From Brevundimonas sp. (lineage in GTDB: Bacteria > Pseudomonadota > Alphaproteobacteria > Caulobacterales > Caulobacteraceae): a stretch of DNA of 14,351 nt. The stretch spans positions 1 to 14,351 of the forward strand of contig JADGMZ010000285.1 in assembly GCA_015234495.1 (NCBI GenBank). The letters run 5' to 3'. The position numbers and the translations under genes are program-made. Below, one piece after another: positions 12,980 through 14,351 of this stretch (position 1 is the first letter of the stretch; the number at the start of each line of letters is the position of its first letter). The notes beneath the pieces are model-generated. The model was not told the DNA's origin. It searched no databases and saw only the letters and a program-made list of their open reading frames with translations.

Positions 12980-13193
12980 AGGTCGCCGCCGTCCGCCATG
13001 ACGACTCCGGCACGCCGAAATTCTCGGCGCAGAATTCCATCGCGTCCTGCAGGGTGTCCTGAAGGTAGTCCCGCTCCGGGAAAACGGACTCCGCCGTCTC
13101 GAAAACATGGACGTAAACGCCCTCGATCTCAGGTTCGAGAAGAACGATCCGGAAATGGCCGGCGGCGTTTTCGAAGGATTGGAAGACCGGCAT
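12972..13193 (-). CDS. Small acidic protein of unknown function between argJ and mutT
   Basis: The protein has 73 residues, is acidic and glutamate-rich with no signal peptide or membrane segment, so probably cytoplasmic. Visible features are FRIVLLEPEIEGVYVHVFE, which reads like two beta strands, then an amphipathic stretch ERDYLQDTLQDAMEFCAENFGVP with one cysteine, then SSWRTAATYD. It is supported as a gene by tight packing: its ATG shares one base with the argJ stop (TGATG) and its own stop overlaps mutT by eight bases. High GC at third codon positions also supports it. I do not recognise a family; conserved presence beside argJ and mutT in related genomes would be the key test. Confidence 0.8.
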   Translation of the reverse strand: MPVFQSFENAAGHFRIVLLEPEIEGVYVHVFETAESVFPERDYLQDTLQDAMEFCAENFGVPESSWRTAATYD

Positions 13194-14351
13194 CAGCTGC
13201 GGTAGTCGCCGTTGATCTCGACGTAGCGCTTGGTAAGGTCGCAGGTCCACACCGTGGCCGAGGCCCGCCCCGAGCCGACGTCGACGGTGATGTCGATCTC
13301 GGCGTTCTTCATATAGGCGCTCATCTTCGCCTCGTCGTAGTGCGGCGAGGGCGCGCCCTCGATCGCCGCCACGTGAGGGCCGAAGCGGATAGCCAGCCGG
13401 TCGCGGTCGACCGGTTCGTCGGTCTTGCCGACCGCCATCACCACCCGCCCCCAGTTGGCGTCCTCGCCGGCGAGGGCGGTCTTGACCAGCGGGCTGTCGG
13501 CGATCGACTTGGCCAGTTTGCGGGCCGAGGCGGGGCTTGCGGCGCCATCGACCGTGACCTTGACGAATTTGGTCGCCCCCTCGCCGTCGCGGACCAGCTG
13601 GTGGGCCAGATCCAGCATCACCCTGTCGAGGGCGCGGGTGAAGTCCTTGAGCCGACGGTCGCCGACCCGGCCGATGCGCGGCGCGCCCGAGGCTCCGGTG
13701 GCGAACAGCAGGCAGGTGTCGTTGGTCGAGGTGTCGCCGTCGACGGTGACGCTGTTGAAGGTCGTGCGAACGTGCAGGCCCAGCATGGCGCGCAGCACGT
13801 TGGGATGGATGTCGGCGTCGGTGACGATGAAGGCCAGCATGGTCGCCATGTCCGGCGCGATCATGCCCGAACCCTTGGCGATGCCGGCCACCCGCACCCG
13901 AACCCCATCGATCTCGCACTCGGCGTAGGAGCCCTTGGGGAAGGTGTCGGTGGTCATGATCGCCCGCCCGGCGGCGGCCCAGTTGTCTCCCGACATCCCG
14001 GCCTCGACGTCGTGCAGGCGGGCCGCGATCCTGCGATCGTCCAGCACAACGCCGATGACGCCGGTGGAGGCCAGCATCACGTCGCGCTGGCGGCAGCCGA
14101 AACGCTTGGCGACCTCGGAGGCGGTGCGGCGGGCCGCATCGGCCCCGGCCTTGCCGGTGAAGGCGTTGGCGCAGCCGGCGTTGACGACCAGGGCCCGCAC
14201 TTCGGAGCCGCCGCCCTCGGCGCCGAGATGGCGCTTGCACCAGTCGACGGGCGCCGAGCCGACCTTGTGGCGGGTGAAGACGCCGGCGCAGGTCGTCCCC
14301 GGCGCAAAGCGGAACACCACCAGGTCGTCGCGCTCATGCTTGTAGAAGCCG
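13193..14351 (-). CDS. argJ: ArgJ, bifunctional glutamate N-acetyltransferase / ornithine acetyltransferase, N-terminus missing
   Basis: Moves the acetyl group from N-acetylornithine to glutamate in the cyclic arginine pathway; some members also acetylate glutamate from acetyl-CoA. The gene runs off the right edge. The frame is open to 14351 and begins there GFYKHERDDLVVFRFAPGTTCAGVFT, so a few residues to a few tens are missing; the GTG at 14320 is not the true start. The self-cleavage motif is present: in IAKGSGMIAPDMATMLAF the bond before the Thr of ATML (codon 13841-13843) is cut to give alpha and beta chains, and that Thr is the nucleophile. VNAGCANAFTGKAG, STGVIG, DGDTSTNDTCLLFATG and the C-terminal LTKRYVEINGDYRS are all family motifs. 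It heads the argJ / 73-residue / mutT / pilin unit as far as visible. Confidence 0.97.
   Translation of the reverse strand, partial: GFYKHERDDLVVFRFAPGTTCAGVFTRHKVGSAPVDWCKRHLGAEGGGSEVRALVVNAGCANAFTGKAGADAARRTASEVAKRFGCRQRDVMLASTGVIGVVLDDRRIAARLHDVEAGMSGDNWAAAGRAIMTTDTFPKGSYAECEIDGVRVRVAGIAKGSGMIAPDMATMLAFIVTDADIHPNVLRAMLGLHVRTTFNSVTVDGDTSTNDTCLLFATGASGAPRIGRVGDRRLKDFTRALDRVMLDLAHQLVRDGEGATKFVKVTVDGAASPASARKLAKSIADSPLVKTALAGEDANWGRVVMAVGKTDEPVDRDRLAIRFGPHVAAIEGAPSPHYDEAKMSAYMKNAEIDITVDVGSGRASATVWTCDLTKRYVEINGDYRS

Noticed and set aside
12972..14240. A 422-codon minus-strand frame overlapping argJ
   Set aside because: Only its last 73 codons, after the argJ stop, look like a gene. The earlier part is an Arg-rich shadow of argJ in another frame.
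1..14351. CRISPR array, transposase, integrase, phage genes, tRNA or rRNA
   Set aside because: No regularly spaced repeats, mobile-element protein motifs or structural RNA signatures were seen on either strand.

Overview
The window is a gene-dense, very GC-rich stretch of bacterial chromosome, about 70% G+C by eye, with almost every codon ending in G or C. Gene content and order suggest an alphaproteobacterium, probably Caulobacterales (Caulobacter, Brevundimonas or Phenylobacterium type). The reasons are the grxC / carbon-nitrogen hydrolase / DUF1178 / ubiG / lysC / ptsP neighbourhood, an NTR-type PTS enzyme I with a GAF domain, an NDUFAF5-like methyltransferase beside comF, a class IVb Flp pilin, and promoter-like sequence resembling the Caulobacter housekeeping consensus. 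The genus is an inference. I see no tRNA, rRNA, CRISPR array, insertion sequence or phage gene. No gene-free gap exceeds about 171 bases.

Layout. (1) Positions 1-5213, minus strand: a four-gene unit read right to left as lysC (aspartokinase), ptsP (nitrogen PTS enzyme I), a RodZ-like membrane HTH protein, and ispG (cut by the window's left edge). (2) Positions 5214-5323: a divergent control region with a plausible lysC promoter and a 12-bp palindrome. (3) Positions 5324-7329, plus strand: a VapBC-like toxin-antitoxin module that looks partly decayed, ubiG (ubiquinone synthesis), and a small predicted lipoprotein. (4) Positions 7326-11481, minus strand: a tightly packed seven-gene unit read right to left as comF, grxC, a deaminated-glutathione-amidase-like hydrolase, a DUF1178 protein, an AraC-type regulator, a DUF6265 protein and a GNAT acetyltransferase. 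(5) Positions 11480-12367, plus strand: an NDUFAF5/BioC-like methyltransferase that starts head-to-head with comF. (6) Positions 12371-14351, minus strand: argJ (cut by the right edge), a 73-residue protein of unknown function, mutT, and a lone Flp pilin gene.

How the genes work together. Most are core metabolism: lysine/threonine/methionine precursors (lysC), arginine (argJ), isoprenoids (ispG), ubiquinone (ubiG), nitrogen-responsive phosphotransfer (ptsP), thiol redox and glutathione repair (grxC plus the hydrolase), nucleotide-pool cleaning (mutT) and cell shape (RodZ-like). Accessory material seems to sit at two places in an otherwise conserved backbone. One is the toxin-antitoxin module between lysC and ubiG. 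The other is the AraC/DUF6265/GNAT group, with the lipoprotein gene, between DUF1178 and ubiG. No wholly new multi-gene system is evident. The points most worth a second look are the VapBC-like module (antitoxin frame without its expected stop, toxin with Asn in place of the first catalytic Asp), the paired palindromic gene boundaries (CATG shared by two starts, CTAG shared by two stops), and an orphan Flp pilin at the end of an argJ-mutT unit.
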